This document shows positions 1 to 7,939 of a stretch of 37,948 bases of DNA, in pieces. The translations under genes and the position numbers were made by a program. This DNA is from an uncultured Halomicronema sp. Lineage in GTDB: Bacteria > Cyanobacteriota > Cyanobacteriia > Phormidesmidales > Phormidesmidaceae. Under the pieces are notes generated by a model. The model saw nothing but the letters and a program-made list of their open reading frames with translations, searched no databases and was not told the DNA's origin. Location: contig CALCCA010000020.1 of the NCBI GenBank assembly GCA_937899725.1, forward strand, positions 1-37,948, written 5' to 3'. The stretch's first letter is position 1. Each line of letters starts with the position of its first letter.

Positions 1-301
1 CCGAGGGAGAAAGCCGACTTGTCTGTGTAGCTGTAATTCGTAGAACTGGTATTAGACCCATTCCGTGGACTTCCTACAACCCATAACGACTCAGGTAAGT
101 AGCGGCAGAAAACTTTGACGCCCTAAGACATTTTGCTGGCCGCTTCCTCTCGCTCCACAAATTCATACGCTTGTCAATGTGTGAGTCTTAACCGATTCGA
201 TTGATTTAAGTCTAAAGATTTTTGGATTTTTTCTAGAAAAAGAGTGTTTTGTAGCACTTTTCTACTTTCTGGGACTGTATACAGTACACACAATCTCGCA
301 A
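1..301. other. Left-edge non-coding region upstream of potA
   Basis: I see no convincing gene here. The stretch is AT-rich from about 190 on, as expected for a promoter region, and leads directly into the ABC ATPase gene. A perfect 12-base palindrome ACTGTATACAGT lies at 274-285, and GTA-N9-TAC is found at 251-265. Either could bind a regulator, but neither is diagnostic. Confidence 0.4.
274..285. promoter_or_regulatory. Perfect 12-bp palindrome just upstream of potA
   Basis: ACTGTATACAGT equals its own reverse complement and ends 16 bases before the first possible start codon of the ATPase gene. It contains TATACA, which could be a -10 box, but no good -35 sits 17 bases upstream. An operator or a promoter element is possible; a chance palindrome is not excluded. 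Confidence 0.3.
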
Positions 302-1489
302 ATGCCCACTGCGGCTAGGGTTTGGTCTATGGCTCAGTCTTCCACCATGCTATCTACCCCTGAGAGTTTTTCGTCTGCTGGTTCGTCCCCAGTTCAACCA
401 GGGCATGGGTTAGATATTGAGGGAGTGACTCATCGATTTGGCGAGGTCACGGTGTTGAACCAAATCCACCTGCAAGTGGAACCGGGTGAGTTTGTGGCCT
501 TGTTGGGACCCAGCGGGTGCGGCAAGACGACGCTTCTTCGTCTAGTGGCCGGGTTTCTGACGCCGACAGTCGGTCATATCCGCATCGACGGGCAGCGGGT
601 CGAGCATATTCCCACGCACAAACGCAATGTCGGCATTGTGTTTCAGAATTATGCCTTGTTTCCCCATATGACGGTGTTTGACAACATTGCCTATGGGTTG
701 CGGGCTCAAAAAGCCTCTGCCAGCAGAGTGCGATCGCGCGTTCAAGAAATGCTGGAACTCGTGCAGTTAGCGCAAATGGGCAACCGTTATCCCAGTGAAC
801 TGTCTGGGGGCCAACAACAGCGCATTGCGTTGGCCAGAGCCCTCGCGGTAGAGCCGCAGATTTTGCTGCTGGATGAGCCGTTTAGTGCGCTCGACAAAAA
901 TTTGCGGCTGGACATGCAGATTGAAGTGAAGCGACTGTTGACCGAGCAGGGCATCACCACCATCTTTGTGACCCACGATCAGGAAGAAGCCTTGAGTATG
1001 GCGGATCGCATTGCCGTGATGTCGCATGGCATTGTGCAGCAGTTTGATCCGCCAACGACCATCTACGATCGCCCAGCGACCCTGTTTGTCAGTCAGTTTG
1101 TGGGAACCACGAACCTGATTCCAGGCACGTTAGTGCAGCAGGATAGTCATGGCTGTGTCGTCGCCCTGACAGATGGCACGGAGATCGCGTTGGCAACCAT
1201 CCCAAATGTGCCACTGCAGTCCCCGGTGCAAGTGGCCATCCGTCCGGAGAATCTGCAGCTGAGCCCTAATCCCAGTGCCGGGGCGATCGCGGTTGAAGTT
1301 GAGATTTGCTTGCCGCTGGGCGCCAGTACCATCTACGAAGTCCGCACCGCTGGTGGTTTGCGGATCAAAGCGACCCAACCCCGTGGCGTGGGGGTTGCCG
1401 CCCTGCCCACCGGGGAGACCTTGTATCTGACCCTGACTTCCACAGAAGCTTGTGCCATTTTCCCCGTTGATGAGACGGCTGGAGTATAA
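302..1489 (+). CDS. potA: ABC transporter ATP-binding protein, PotA-type (spermidine/putrescine class)
   Basis: ATPase subunit of an importer, acting on the cytoplasmic face with the two permeases downstream. The nucleotide-binding domain has Walker A GPSGCGKT (residues 69-76), Q-loop FQN (114-116), signature LSGGQQQ (167-173), Walker B ILLLDEP (187-193) and the switch His in VTHDQ (225). A TOBE-like region fills roughly residues 270-390, as in the PotA/FbpC/MalK group; this and the 395-residue length fit the family. The first ~35 residues are not conserved-looking, so the true start may be Met10 (base 329) or a later Met; no clear ribosome site decides it. Gene order ATPase, binding protein, permease, permease supports one operon. 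The substrate (polyamine or another small amine or compatible solute) is inferred from the class only. Confidence 0.9.
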   Translation: MPTAARVWSMAQSSTMLSTPESFSSAGSSPVQPGHGLDIEGVTHRFGEVTVLNQIHLQVEPGEFVALLGPSGCGKTTLLRLVAGFLTPTVGHIRIDGQRVEHIPTHKRNVGIVFQNYALFPHMTVFDNIAYGLRAQKASASRVRSRVQEMLELVQLAQMGNRYPSELSGGQQQRIALARALAVEPQILLLDEPFSALDKNLRLDMQIEVKRLLTEQGITTIFVTHDQEEALSMADRIAVMSHGIVQQFDPPTTIYDRPATLFVSQFVGTTNLIPGTLVQQDSHGCVVALTDGTEIALATIPNVPLQSPVQVAIRPENLQLSPNPSAGAIAVEVEICLPLGASTIYEVRTAGGLRIKATQPRGVGVAALPTGETLYLTLTSTEACAIFPVDETAGV

Positions 1490-1583
1490 ATCAGCCGACT
1501 CTCTTTTCTGTATTGCATAGAGAATTACTTTCTTCTATGAGCAATTGTTTTTTATCTAACCCGGTGTTAGGAGAGTTCATGTC

Positions 1584-2720
1584 ATGGTGAATCGTCGAAT
1601 CAATCAGATATCCCGCCGCTCTGTTTTAGGCGCGGGATTATTTGTCGGTAGCAGCCTGTTGCTCAAAGCCTGTGGCCAGCCCCAGTCCGCAGTGCCTGAA
1701 GGAGAGGAGTCGGCAGCCACTGAAGAGACCGGTGGCGGTGCAGTCGGCGGGTCTGTCATTGCCGTTGCCTATCCCGGCGCTTGGGAAGAAGCCCATCGAG
1801 AAGTCGTCGCCAGCCAGGTCAAGTCCAGTCAGAACGTGGATGCCACCATTGTTCCCCTCCTCGCCAATGACCAAGTGGCCCAGCTCGTCGCCGCGCCTGA
1901 CAATCCCCCCTTTGACGTGTGCTTGTTGGATGAAGGCCCCTTCCGAGCGGCGCCCCGTGAAGAAATCCTGCAACCCTTCCCGGCAGAACTCAGCCCCAGC
2001 TTCGCCAAACTCTTCCCCGACTTCCAGGGGGGTGAAGAAGGCTGGGGGCCAACGGTGGCGGTAACGGCCATCGGTATTGGCTACAACGCAGATAAATATG
2101 ACTCTCCGCCCGTCGGGTGGGAAGACCTCTGGAATCCTGAAAATGCCGGTCGGGTGGGTCTCGTCACGATGAACAGTTCCTTGGGCACCGCCTTCATGGT
2201 GGAAGTGGCCAAGCGCTTTGGCGGGAGTGAAGCCGATATTGAAGTCGCCTTCGAGAAAATTCAAGAACTCCTGCCGGATGTGGCGGCGGTTGCGCCGAGT
2301 CCCGGTGCTTTAGCAACACTGCTGCAGCAGGGCGAAGTAGACATTGCCCCGCTGTATCTCAATGACATCCTGGCCATGCGGGAAGCGGGCTTGAATATGG
2401 GCTGGGCCGTTCCCGAGGGCGGTTCTATCGGCATCCGCGCCACCATGAGCATTGTCAAAAATCCCCAAGCTTCTGTAGAAGCTGCCGCCGCTTACATCGA
2501 CACGGTCATCAGTGAAGAAGCTCAAAATACGCTGGCCGCCCCACCTTACTTCTTTGGCCCCACCAACAGCGGCGTCCAGTTGTCTGGCCCCTTTGAGGAG
2601 CTGTTCTCCAGCAGCAATCCTCAAGACTTCATTGCTGAGTTGATGTATTTGGATTGGGACACGATCAACCTCAGCCGCGCCGAGTGGATTGAACGGTTCA
2701 ACCGTGAGGTCACGATCTAG
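1584..2720 (+). CDS. potD: Extracellular solute-binding lipoprotein, PotD/family 1
   Basis: Periplasmic substrate-capture component of the PotABCD-type importer. The N-terminus combines a twin-arginine motif SRRSVLG (residues 10-16) with a hydrophobic stretch and lipobox LKAC (27-30), so it is probably exported folded by Tat and anchored as a lipoprotein at Cys30. A Ser/Glu/Gly-rich linker follows (about 31-55). The rest resembles the two-lobed PotD/SBP family in length (378 aa) and in context. GGAG lies 13 bases upstream of the ATG at 1584. The gap of 94 bases after the ATPase gene and the 1-3 base junction with the next gene indicate cotranscription. Polyamine specificity is not proven by any residue I can read. 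Confidence 0.87.
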   Translation: MVNRRINQISRRSVLGAGLFVGSSLLLKACGQPQSAVPEGEESAATEETGGGAVGGSVIAVAYPGAWEEAHREVVASQVKSSQNVDATIVPLLANDQVAQLVAAPDNPPFDVCLLDEGPFRAAPREEILQPFPAELSPSFAKLFPDFQGGEEGWGPTVAVTAIGIGYNADKYDSPPVGWEDLWNPENAGRVGLVTMNSSLGTAFMVEVAKRFGGSEADIEVAFEKIQELLPDVAAVAPSPGALATLLQQGEVDIAPLYLNDILAMREAGLNMGWAVPEGGSIGIRATMSIVKNPQASVEAAAAYIDTVISEEAQNTLAAPPYFFGPTNSGVQLSGPFEELFSSSNPQDFIAELMYLDWDTINLSRAEWIERFNREVTI

Positions 2721-2722
2721 TG

Positions 2723-3583
2723 ATGTCTGCCAAAGCGCTCCTCAAAGCCGGAAAAGGCTGGGCTTTAGTTCTCCCCCTCACGCTTTTCCTCTTGTCCTTT
2801 TATCTGGCACCGATTGTGCTGATGGTCATCACTAGCCTTTCCCCCGGTGGGGATGGGGGTGGTTTGAGTCCGAGTCAATATGTCAAATTTTTTGGCGATG
2901 GGTTCAACCTGAAAGTGCTGTGGGAAACCGTATGGCTGGGGATTAAGACCACCCTGGTTTGTCTTTTGCTGGGCTATCCCCTCGCGCTATTGCATAGCCG
3001 CACGCGGCCTGGCAACTGGCGTAGCATTTTGACGTTTTTGATTGTGCTACCGCTGCTGACCAGTGCCGTCGTGCGCACCTTTGCCTGGATTGTCATTTTG
3101 GGACGGCAAGGGGTGATTAATTCCACGCTGCTCAGCTTGTCCCTCATTGAGGAGCCGCTGCGGCTGTTATCGACCCATCACGGGGTAGTGGCCGCCCTGT
3201 CTCAGATTCAGATGCCGCTAATGATTTTGCCCTTGATTGCGGCGATGGCGCGGCTCGATCCGAATTTAGAGTCGGCCTCCGCCAGCTTGGGGGGGACCTC
3301 ATGGCGCACCTTCTGGCGCATCACCTTGCCGTTGACGTTGCCGGGGATTATTTCGGGCTCCTTATTAGTCTTTTCGGCGTCGGTCAGTTCCTTTATTACG
3401 CCATCGGTGATTGGGGGGGGGCGCATTATGTTTATGCCCATGTATATCTACCAGCAGGCGATTTCTTTGTTTGATTTTCCGTTTGCGGCCACCATTTCCA
3501 CCGTATTGCTGGTGACGGTATTGCTGGTTGTGGTCTTGCTCAGTTCTCTAGGACGCTTGACCCGTTCCTATACGCACACGTAA
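2723..3583 (+). CDS. potB: ABC transporter permease, PotB-type
   Basis: Inner-membrane permease with about six hydrophobic segments. The EAA-type coupling motif that contacts the ATPase is readable near residues 185-215 (ASASLGGTSWRTFWRITLPL). Length of 286 aa is normal for PotB/PotC subunits. An in-frame GTG at 2720 overlaps the TAG of potD by one base, while ATG at 2723 follows immediately; I take the ATG. The near-overlap implies translational coupling to potD. Confidence 0.88.
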   Translation: MSAKALLKAGKGWALVLPLTLFLLSFYLAPIVLMVITSLSPGGDGGGLSPSQYVKFFGDGFNLKVLWETVWLGIKTTLVCLLLGYPLALLHSRTRPGNWRSILTFLIVLPLLTSAVVRTFAWIVILGRQGVINSTLLSLSLIEEPLRLLSTHHGVVAALSQIQMPLMILPLIAAMARLDPNLESASASLGGTSWRTFWRITLPLTLPGIISGSLLVFSASVSSFITPSVIGGGRIMFMPMYIYQQAISLFDFPFAATISTVLLVTVLLVVVLLSSLGRLTRSYTHT

Positions 3584-3666
3584 GCCGCTGGCGGTTCAGC
3601 CGCCCTCACGGTTTTCGCTGCGTTTGATGTATCCGTTTAGCGTTAACCTCTCAGTCGGCATTGAAT

Positions 3667-3757
3667 CCCCTCTTGGGAGGGGCATTGGGGTGGGTTCATC
3701 GGCGCGCAATTGCGATCGGAACCCACCCCGCCCTACGGGCACCCCTCCACTGGAGGA
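3667..3757. repeat. Interspersed hairpin repeat between the two permease genes
   Basis: GGGGTGGGTTC (3687-3697) is the exact reverse complement of GAACCCACCCC (3719-3729). The outer flanks CCTCTTGGGAGGGG and CCCCTCCACTGGAGG extend the dyad imperfectly, giving a hairpin of roughly 90 bases around a loop that includes CGATCG. GGGTGGGTTC-type palindromes are a familiar kind of interspersed repeat in filamentous cyanobacteria (from general knowledge, not a search). It sits inside the operon and explains the unusual 241-base gap there. It may also act as an RNA structure that sets potC expression. Confidence 0.7.
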
Positions 3758-3824
3758 GATCAGCAGTTATGAACTAACGCTAAAAACGTACGTTTTGATA
3801 CGTGCAGTCTCTGAGGTATTTGAG

Positions 3825-4682
3825 ATGGCCAATCCGACCCTTTCTCCCACGGCGCGATCGCCCCAAAAGTCGGCAACGGACTGGAGTCGTGTCACCTTCA
3901 ATGCCGCGTTACGCTTGGGTGCCTACACCGCGCTGCTATTGCTCACCGCGCCAACCATCATCATCTTGATTGCGTCCTTCTCCTCGGGTGAAACTTTGCA
4001 GTTTCCGCCTGCTGGTCTATCGATCAAGTGGTACATTGCCTTGCGCGAATTGCCGGAGCTTTGGGCTGCCGCTTGGAATAGCCTCTGGGTGGCCACGGTG
4101 ACGACGTTGACTTGTATTGCCTTGGGGTTTGCTGCGGCGCTAGTCATCAGCGAGCGACGCACCCCTTTAACCCAGTCCCTCGAAGCTTTGTTCATGTCTC
4201 CTTTGGCCATGCCGGCCCTCTCTGTGGGTTTGGCATTACTGGTCTTTTTTAACTTCATTGGTTGGCGGGTATCTGTGACGACGCTGATCATTTCCCACAT
4301 CGTTGTCGGGGTGCCCTACCTGGTGCGGACGATTTTGGTGAGCCTCAGTCAGATGAGTTCGTCGTTTCGGGATGCCTCGGCAAGTTTGGGGGCTGGTTCC
4401 TGGTACACCTTTCGCCACGTGACGTTTCCCTTGGCCCGGCAAGGGGTGATTGCCGGGAGCTTCATCACGTTTTTGACTTCCTTCGACAACATCACGGTTT
4501 CCTTGTTCGTGTCGGATGCGCGGACTCAGGTGCTGCCGGTGCGGATGTGGACACTGGTGCAAAATAATTTGGATGTGCGAGCAGCCTCGATCGCGGGCGT
4601 TCTGGTGTTCGTCACCGCTATCTTGATGCTGGCGATGGAGCGGTTTGTGAACTTGTCTCGCTTTGTGGTGAGCGATCGCTAA
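3825..4682 (+). CDS. potC: ABC transporter permease, PotC-type
   Basis: Second inner-membrane permease of the importer. Met at 3825 gives a 285-residue protein, matching its 286-residue partner. The reading frame is open back to 3624, but that part translates the hairpin repeat and is unlike any permease N-terminus, so I reject the longer start. About six membrane segments are visible. The coupling motif ASASLGAGSWYTFRHVTFPL mirrors that of PotB and lies at about residues 182-201. The separation from potB by 241 bases is unusual for this operon type and is explained by the inserted repeat. Confidence 0.87.
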   Translation: MANPTLSPTARSPQKSATDWSRVTFNAALRLGAYTALLLLTAPTIIILIASFSSGETLQFPPAGLSIKWYIALRELPELWAAAWNSLWVATVTTLTCIALGFAAALVISERRTPLTQSLEALFMSPLAMPALSVGLALLVFFNFIGWRVSVTTLIISHIVVGVPYLVRTILVSLSQMSSSFRDASASLGAGSWYTFRHVTFPLARQGVIAGSFITFLTSFDNITVSLFVSDARTQVLPVRMWTLVQNNLDVRAASIAGVLVFVTAILMLAMERFVNLSRFVVSDR

Positions 4683-5001
4683 TTAAACCGCATCAAGATT
4701 CAGATCTGGAATTTTGTGCCGAACCTCACCTCACCGCCTACGGCACTTCTCCTTGAGGAAGGACAGGTTTAGTAAAATATCTGGTTTTGCTCCTCAGAAA
4801 AATTCTGATCATTAAAGCTAGGATATTTGCAGTGCGGGACAACCAATCGAGTATATGTTCTCGCTGAAGAGGGTGATGCCATTCCACATAATTACTCACT
4901 ATAAGATGGGCACAAAAGCCAACGAAAGCCTTATAACCGAGATATTTTGACGACTTTGAGAGACCATCGTTTTAGGTGGCAAGTTTCTCTCTAATAAGCT
5001 G
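4683..5001. other. Non-coding convergent interval; target of a possible insertion
   Basis: No gene is supported. Around 4720-4770 there is a piece resembling another cyanobacterial interspersed repeat (CACCTCACCGCCTACGGC followed by TTCTCCTTGAGGA). A minus-strand frame stays open for about 67 codons between 4974 and 4774 but has no recognisable start or homology, so I do not call it. The interval lies between the 3' ends of potC and the amidase gene, and ends at the GTTAGAC that marks the proposed cassette boundary. Confidence 0.4.
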
Positions 5002-6358
5002 TTAGACTTCCTCTCTTGAGCCTTTCTTTTAGAAGAGATAAACTCAACTCAAACAAAATTCACTCTAGCGATAGCTATTCTTAGCCATGAATCAAGAGCA
5101 TGTGAACAATTTGGCTAAAGGAAAAGATTTTTGGAATGAATGGCGAAAACATAATGTAGATATAGAACCTGACTTCAGAGAAGCTCAGTTAACTGATATG
5201 GATTCGCATTTAGTTGCCCCCTTAAAACGGAGAAGTTTAAGAGGCTACGACTTGAGTAGAGCTAATTTTTGGCGAGCAAACCTTAGAGCCGTAGATTTGA
5301 CTGAGGCAAATTTGTCTGAAGCATACCTTAATCAAGCAATTTTGGAGGAAGCTGATCTAAGTAGAGCGAATTTGCAAAGTGCTTGGGTTGAAGAGGCTAA
5401 TCTATGCAAAGCCTCATTTCAGGAAACTAATTTATGTTCAACTCAGCTTTGGAGATCAAATTTATCTAGAGCAGATTGTAGTAATGCTTTATTTTGTCAC
5501 GCAAATCTAGGCGCAACTGATTTATTCAAGGCAAACTTTAGCAATACTTGCTTACGGAAGTCCAACCTCCAAGGAGCCAGACTTGTAGAAACTAATTTTG
5601 AAAATGCAGATCTAGGAGAAAACTCTGTTTGGGGAGTATCTGCTTGGGATTTAAATTTGGAGGGTTCCATACAGTCGAATTTGATTATTACATCTAAGGA
5701 CAATGCCGCTATTACAGTAGATGACCTCGAAATCGCTCAATTTATTCACATATTGCTGAACAATCAGAAAATTCGTAAAGTTCTTGATACGATTACGTCA
5801 AAAGTTGTGTTGATACTTGGACGCTTTACATCTGAAAGAAAGGCTATTCTAAATGCTCTTCGTGAAGAACTTCGTAGTAGAGATTATTTATCAGTAGTTT
5901 TTGATTTTGAGAAACCTTCTGAGCGAGATTTGACTGAAACTGTATCTACTCTTGCTCATCTCTCAAGATTTGTGATTGCAGATATTACAGATGCGAAGTG
6001 CATACAGCAAGAGCTTCAACGAATAATACCCTCTCTGCCTTCACTCCCAATTCAGCCTATCATTCTTGATTCACAGCATGACTACGGTATGTTTGGGGAC
6101 TTTGGGGCTTATCAATCTGTTTTGCCGCCTTATCGTTATAAATGTATAGAGCAGCTGTTAGTTTCTCTTGACGACAAGGTTATTGTTCCAGCATTAAGGC
6201 GAGCACAGGAAATTGCCGAAAAACGTAGAGAATTCGAAGCTCATCTTAGGTGATATTTAAATCGTACTCTTTGGTGTTGTCTAACAATCGTGTTAGAGCA
6301 GACTGGCGAAGAGTTCGATGTGAATTCGAAAGTTACTGGCAGATGCTCAACACGATTG
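5002..6358 (+). mobile_element. Candidate single integron-type gene cassette
   Basis: The element holds one gene (5087-6253) followed 25 bases later by an attC-like site. Integron cassettes start with TTRRRY and end with the attC site up to the G of its R' box. Here GTTAGAC (5001-5007) precedes the gene and is the exact reverse complement of the R'' box GTCTAAC (6279-6285). That is what circularisation of a cassette requires: joining G6358 to T5002 would recreate GTTAGAC facing GTCTAAC. The content is clearly more AT-rich than the flanking operons. No integrase gene and no second attC are in the window, so it would be a lone cassette at a secondary GTT site or the edge of a remnant array. The boxes and complementarity are seen directly; the mobility is inferred. 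Confidence 0.55.
5087..6253 (+). CDS. Pentapeptide-repeat protein with TIR/Rossmann-like C-terminal domain
   Basis: Residues about 45-190 are pentapeptide repeats of the A(D/N)LXX type (for example ANLRAVDLTEANLSEAYL), which fold as a right-handed beta helix and usually serve as an interaction scaffold. From about 238 onward the sequence alternates beta strands and helices (VVLILGRF, YLSVVFDFE, FVIADITDA) in the pattern of TIR or nucleoside deoxyribosyltransferase-like folds. A Glu in QQEL, after the FVIADITDA strand, lies where such enzymes place a catalytic Glu. This fits an NAD- or nucleotide-processing effector, but the function is inferred. No signal peptide or membrane segment is seen, so it is probably cytosolic. 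The gene is AT-rich, lacks a clear ribosome site, and is the only gene of the cassette-like element. Confidence 0.8.
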   Translation: MNQEHVNNLAKGKDFWNEWRKHNVDIEPDFREAQLTDMDSHLVAPLKRRSLRGYDLSRANFWRANLRAVDLTEANLSEAYLNQAILEEADLSRANLQSAWVEEANLCKASFQETNLCSTQLWRSNLSRADCSNALFCHANLGATDLFKANFSNTCLRKSNLQGARLVETNFENADLGENSVWGVSAWDLNLEGSIQSNLIITSKDNAAITVDDLEIAQFIHILLNNQKIRKVLDTITSKVVLILGRFTSERKAILNALREELRSRDYLSVVFDFEKPSERDLTETVSTLAHLSRFVIADITDAKCIQQELQRIIPSLPSLPIQPIILDSQHDYGMFGDFGAYQSVLPPYRYKCIEQLLVSLDDKVIVPALRRAQEIAEKRREFEAHLR

Positions 6359-6364
6359 TTATGC
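6279..6364 (+). other. attC-like recombination site (integron 59-base-element architecture)
   Basis: R'' GTCTAAC (6279-6285, fits RYYYAAC), 6-base spacer AATCGT, L'' GTTAGAGC (6292-6299), a 45-base centre, L' GCTCAAC (6345-6351), 6-base spacer ACGATT, R' GTTATGC (6358-6364). The arms pair over 13 bases (TAACAATCGTGTT) and then GAGC/GCTC, with a single unpaired A in L''. Such an extrahelical base in L'' is a hallmark of folded attC sites. The centre holds a small hairpin (TTCGA/TCGAA). The third base of the R' tail (T) departs from strict GTTRRRY, which is acceptable if that half belongs to the target site. The 86-base length is typical. Confidence 0.6.
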
Positions 6365-6508
6365 CCAGCGAATAGTTGCTCCCAAGCGGCAACCACTCCT
6401 AAGAGACAGCAAGGGTTCATCAAAATCGAGTTAAAGACACCCAGGCGATTCAAACCGTAACTTTTGAGCGATTTAGTCCAAAGTCCAGGCTCAAACTATT
6501 TTTGAGCC

Positions 6509-7939
6509 TCAACGACCAGAACTTTTCCGCTCAGGCCAGCGATGGCGAAACCCCAAAGCTTCCTGCAGAGCGTAGGCAAATTGCAGCAGGGTCGCTTCGC
6601 CGTGGGGTGGGCCAATGAGCTGCATGCCAATGGGAAGTCCCGAAGCCGTCCAGCCACAAGGAATCGAGAGGGCGGGGAGACCCGTCAGCGAGATGGTGTA
6701 AGTAATGGTGAGGTAGTCGATGATGTTGTGTAGGGGCGTGTCGTTGACCCTCAGCACCTCCGGCTGATCGTGGGGAAAGGGCGGCACGCAGGCGCTGACG
6801 ATCGCCAAAATATCGTGGGTTTCAAAGAAGTTCAGAAAGTTGCGGTAGAGCTGGTCACGCTGAGCAGAGGCGGCCAGAAAATCAGTCGCAGAGAGGTCTT
6901 GACCACGGGCTACGTTCCACCGAACGGTGTCAGTGAGCTGCTCAAAATGCTGTTCGTAGTGCGATTTTTGCTTGTACCAGAGGAGCGCCGCTCGCATCGT
7001 CTCGAAGGCCGATCGCGCCATTGAGCAGTCAGGATGGGCCGGGGTCACTCGCTGGCATAGGGGTGTCAGACGGGCGATCGCTTGTTCAAACACCGCTTGC
7101 ACCTCAGCATCAACGGGCGTAATGCCCAGATCGGCACTGAAGCCCACGCGGACTTTACCCATGAGTTGGTCAACGACAGTTGCATCGAAGGTGGGGAGTG
7201 ACCACGGAGCGGCGATCGCGATCGGATCAGCCGCGTCCCAACCGGCCATCACCGAGAGCATCAGCGCGGCATCTTCGACGGTGCGCGCCAGAATGCCATC
7301 GGTGTCGAGATAGTCCCACAACAGCGGTTTGCGCGATCGCGGAATGCGACCCGCACTGGGGCGCAGGCCAACCACCCCACAAAAGCTGGCAGGCGTGCGG
7401 ACGGAGCCGCCCATGTCGGTGCCCTGGGCGAGGGCACCCATGCCCGTGGCGACTGAAACCGCTGCCCCACCGCTCGACCCGCCAGAACTGCGAGTCGGAT
7501 CATAAGGATTTGCAGTCGGGCCAAACAGCGGATTGGTGCAGTGAGCGCCGAGGCCAAATTCGGGCGTGTTGGTTTTGCCGAGGAGAATACCGCCCGCCTG
7601 CTTCAACCGGGCAATGCACAGCTCGTTTTCGTTAGGAACCCAGTCCTGGTAAATCAGCGACCCCATCGTGGTACGGACACCCGCCGTTGGCGTCAGGTCC
7701 TTGGCTGAAAAGGGCATCCCCGCTAACGGCCCCAGGGATTCCCCCCGACTGCGGGCCTCGTCAACCTGCTGCGCCGCCGCCAAAGCCTGATCAGCACAGA
7801 CGGTGATCAGCGCCTGTAGCTTGTCGTTAGACTGTTCAACCGCTTGCAAACAGCTGTCAATGACCTCCGTGGCCCGAATTTCTTTTTGCGCGAGCCCTTG
7901 CTGTAGCTGAGTGGCAGACCATTGATGGAGTGGCTTCAT
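6509..7939 (-). CDS. Amidase signature family hydrolase
   Basis: Cytosolic amide hydrolase of the Ser-cisSer-Lys type. The triad is readable as Lys80 (MPFSAKD), cis-Ser155 (GGSSGG) and nucleophile Ser179 (GTDMGGS), within the classic signature that runs on to FCGVVGLRPS. Length of 476 aa is usual for the family (GatA, AtzE, nicotinamidase-like and indole-acetamide amidases). It is not GatA by context: it ends a seven-gene operon of transport and hydrolysis genes, and its ATG overlaps the upstream TGA (ATGA, 7936-7939), so translation is coupled to the racemase-like gene. It probably releases ammonia from an amide intermediate; the substrate is not readable. Confidence 0.88.
   Translation of the reverse strand: MKPLHQWSATQLQQGLAQKEIRATEVIDSCLQAVEQSNDKLQALITVCADQALAAAQQVDEARSRGESLGPLAGMPFSAKDLTPTAGVRTTMGSLIYQDWVPNENELCIARLKQAGGILLGKTNTPEFGLGAHCTNPLFGPTANPYDPTRSSGGSSGGAAVSVATGMGALAQGTDMGGSVRTPASFCGVVGLRPSAGRIPRSRKPLLWDYLDTDGILARTVEDAALMLSVMAGWDAADPIAIAAPWSLPTFDATVVDQLMGKVRVGFSADLGITPVDAEVQAVFEQAIARLTPLCQRVTPAHPDCSMARSAFETMRAALLWYKQKSHYEQHFEQLTDTVRWNVARGQDLSATDFLAASAQRDQLYRNFLNFFETHDILAIVSACVPPFPHDQPEVLRVNDTPLHNIIDYLTITYTISLTGLPALSIPCGWTASGLPIGMQLIGPPHGEATLLQFAYALQEALGFRHRWPERKSSGR

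Noticed and set aside
251-265. GTA-N9-TAC upstream of potA as an NtcA site
   Set aside because: The NtcA consensus has N8, and no -10 box lies at the expected ~22-base distance.
4774-4974. Minus-strand open frame of ~67 codons before the cassette-like element
   Set aside because: No start codon or ribosome site is evident and the translation matches no family I know.
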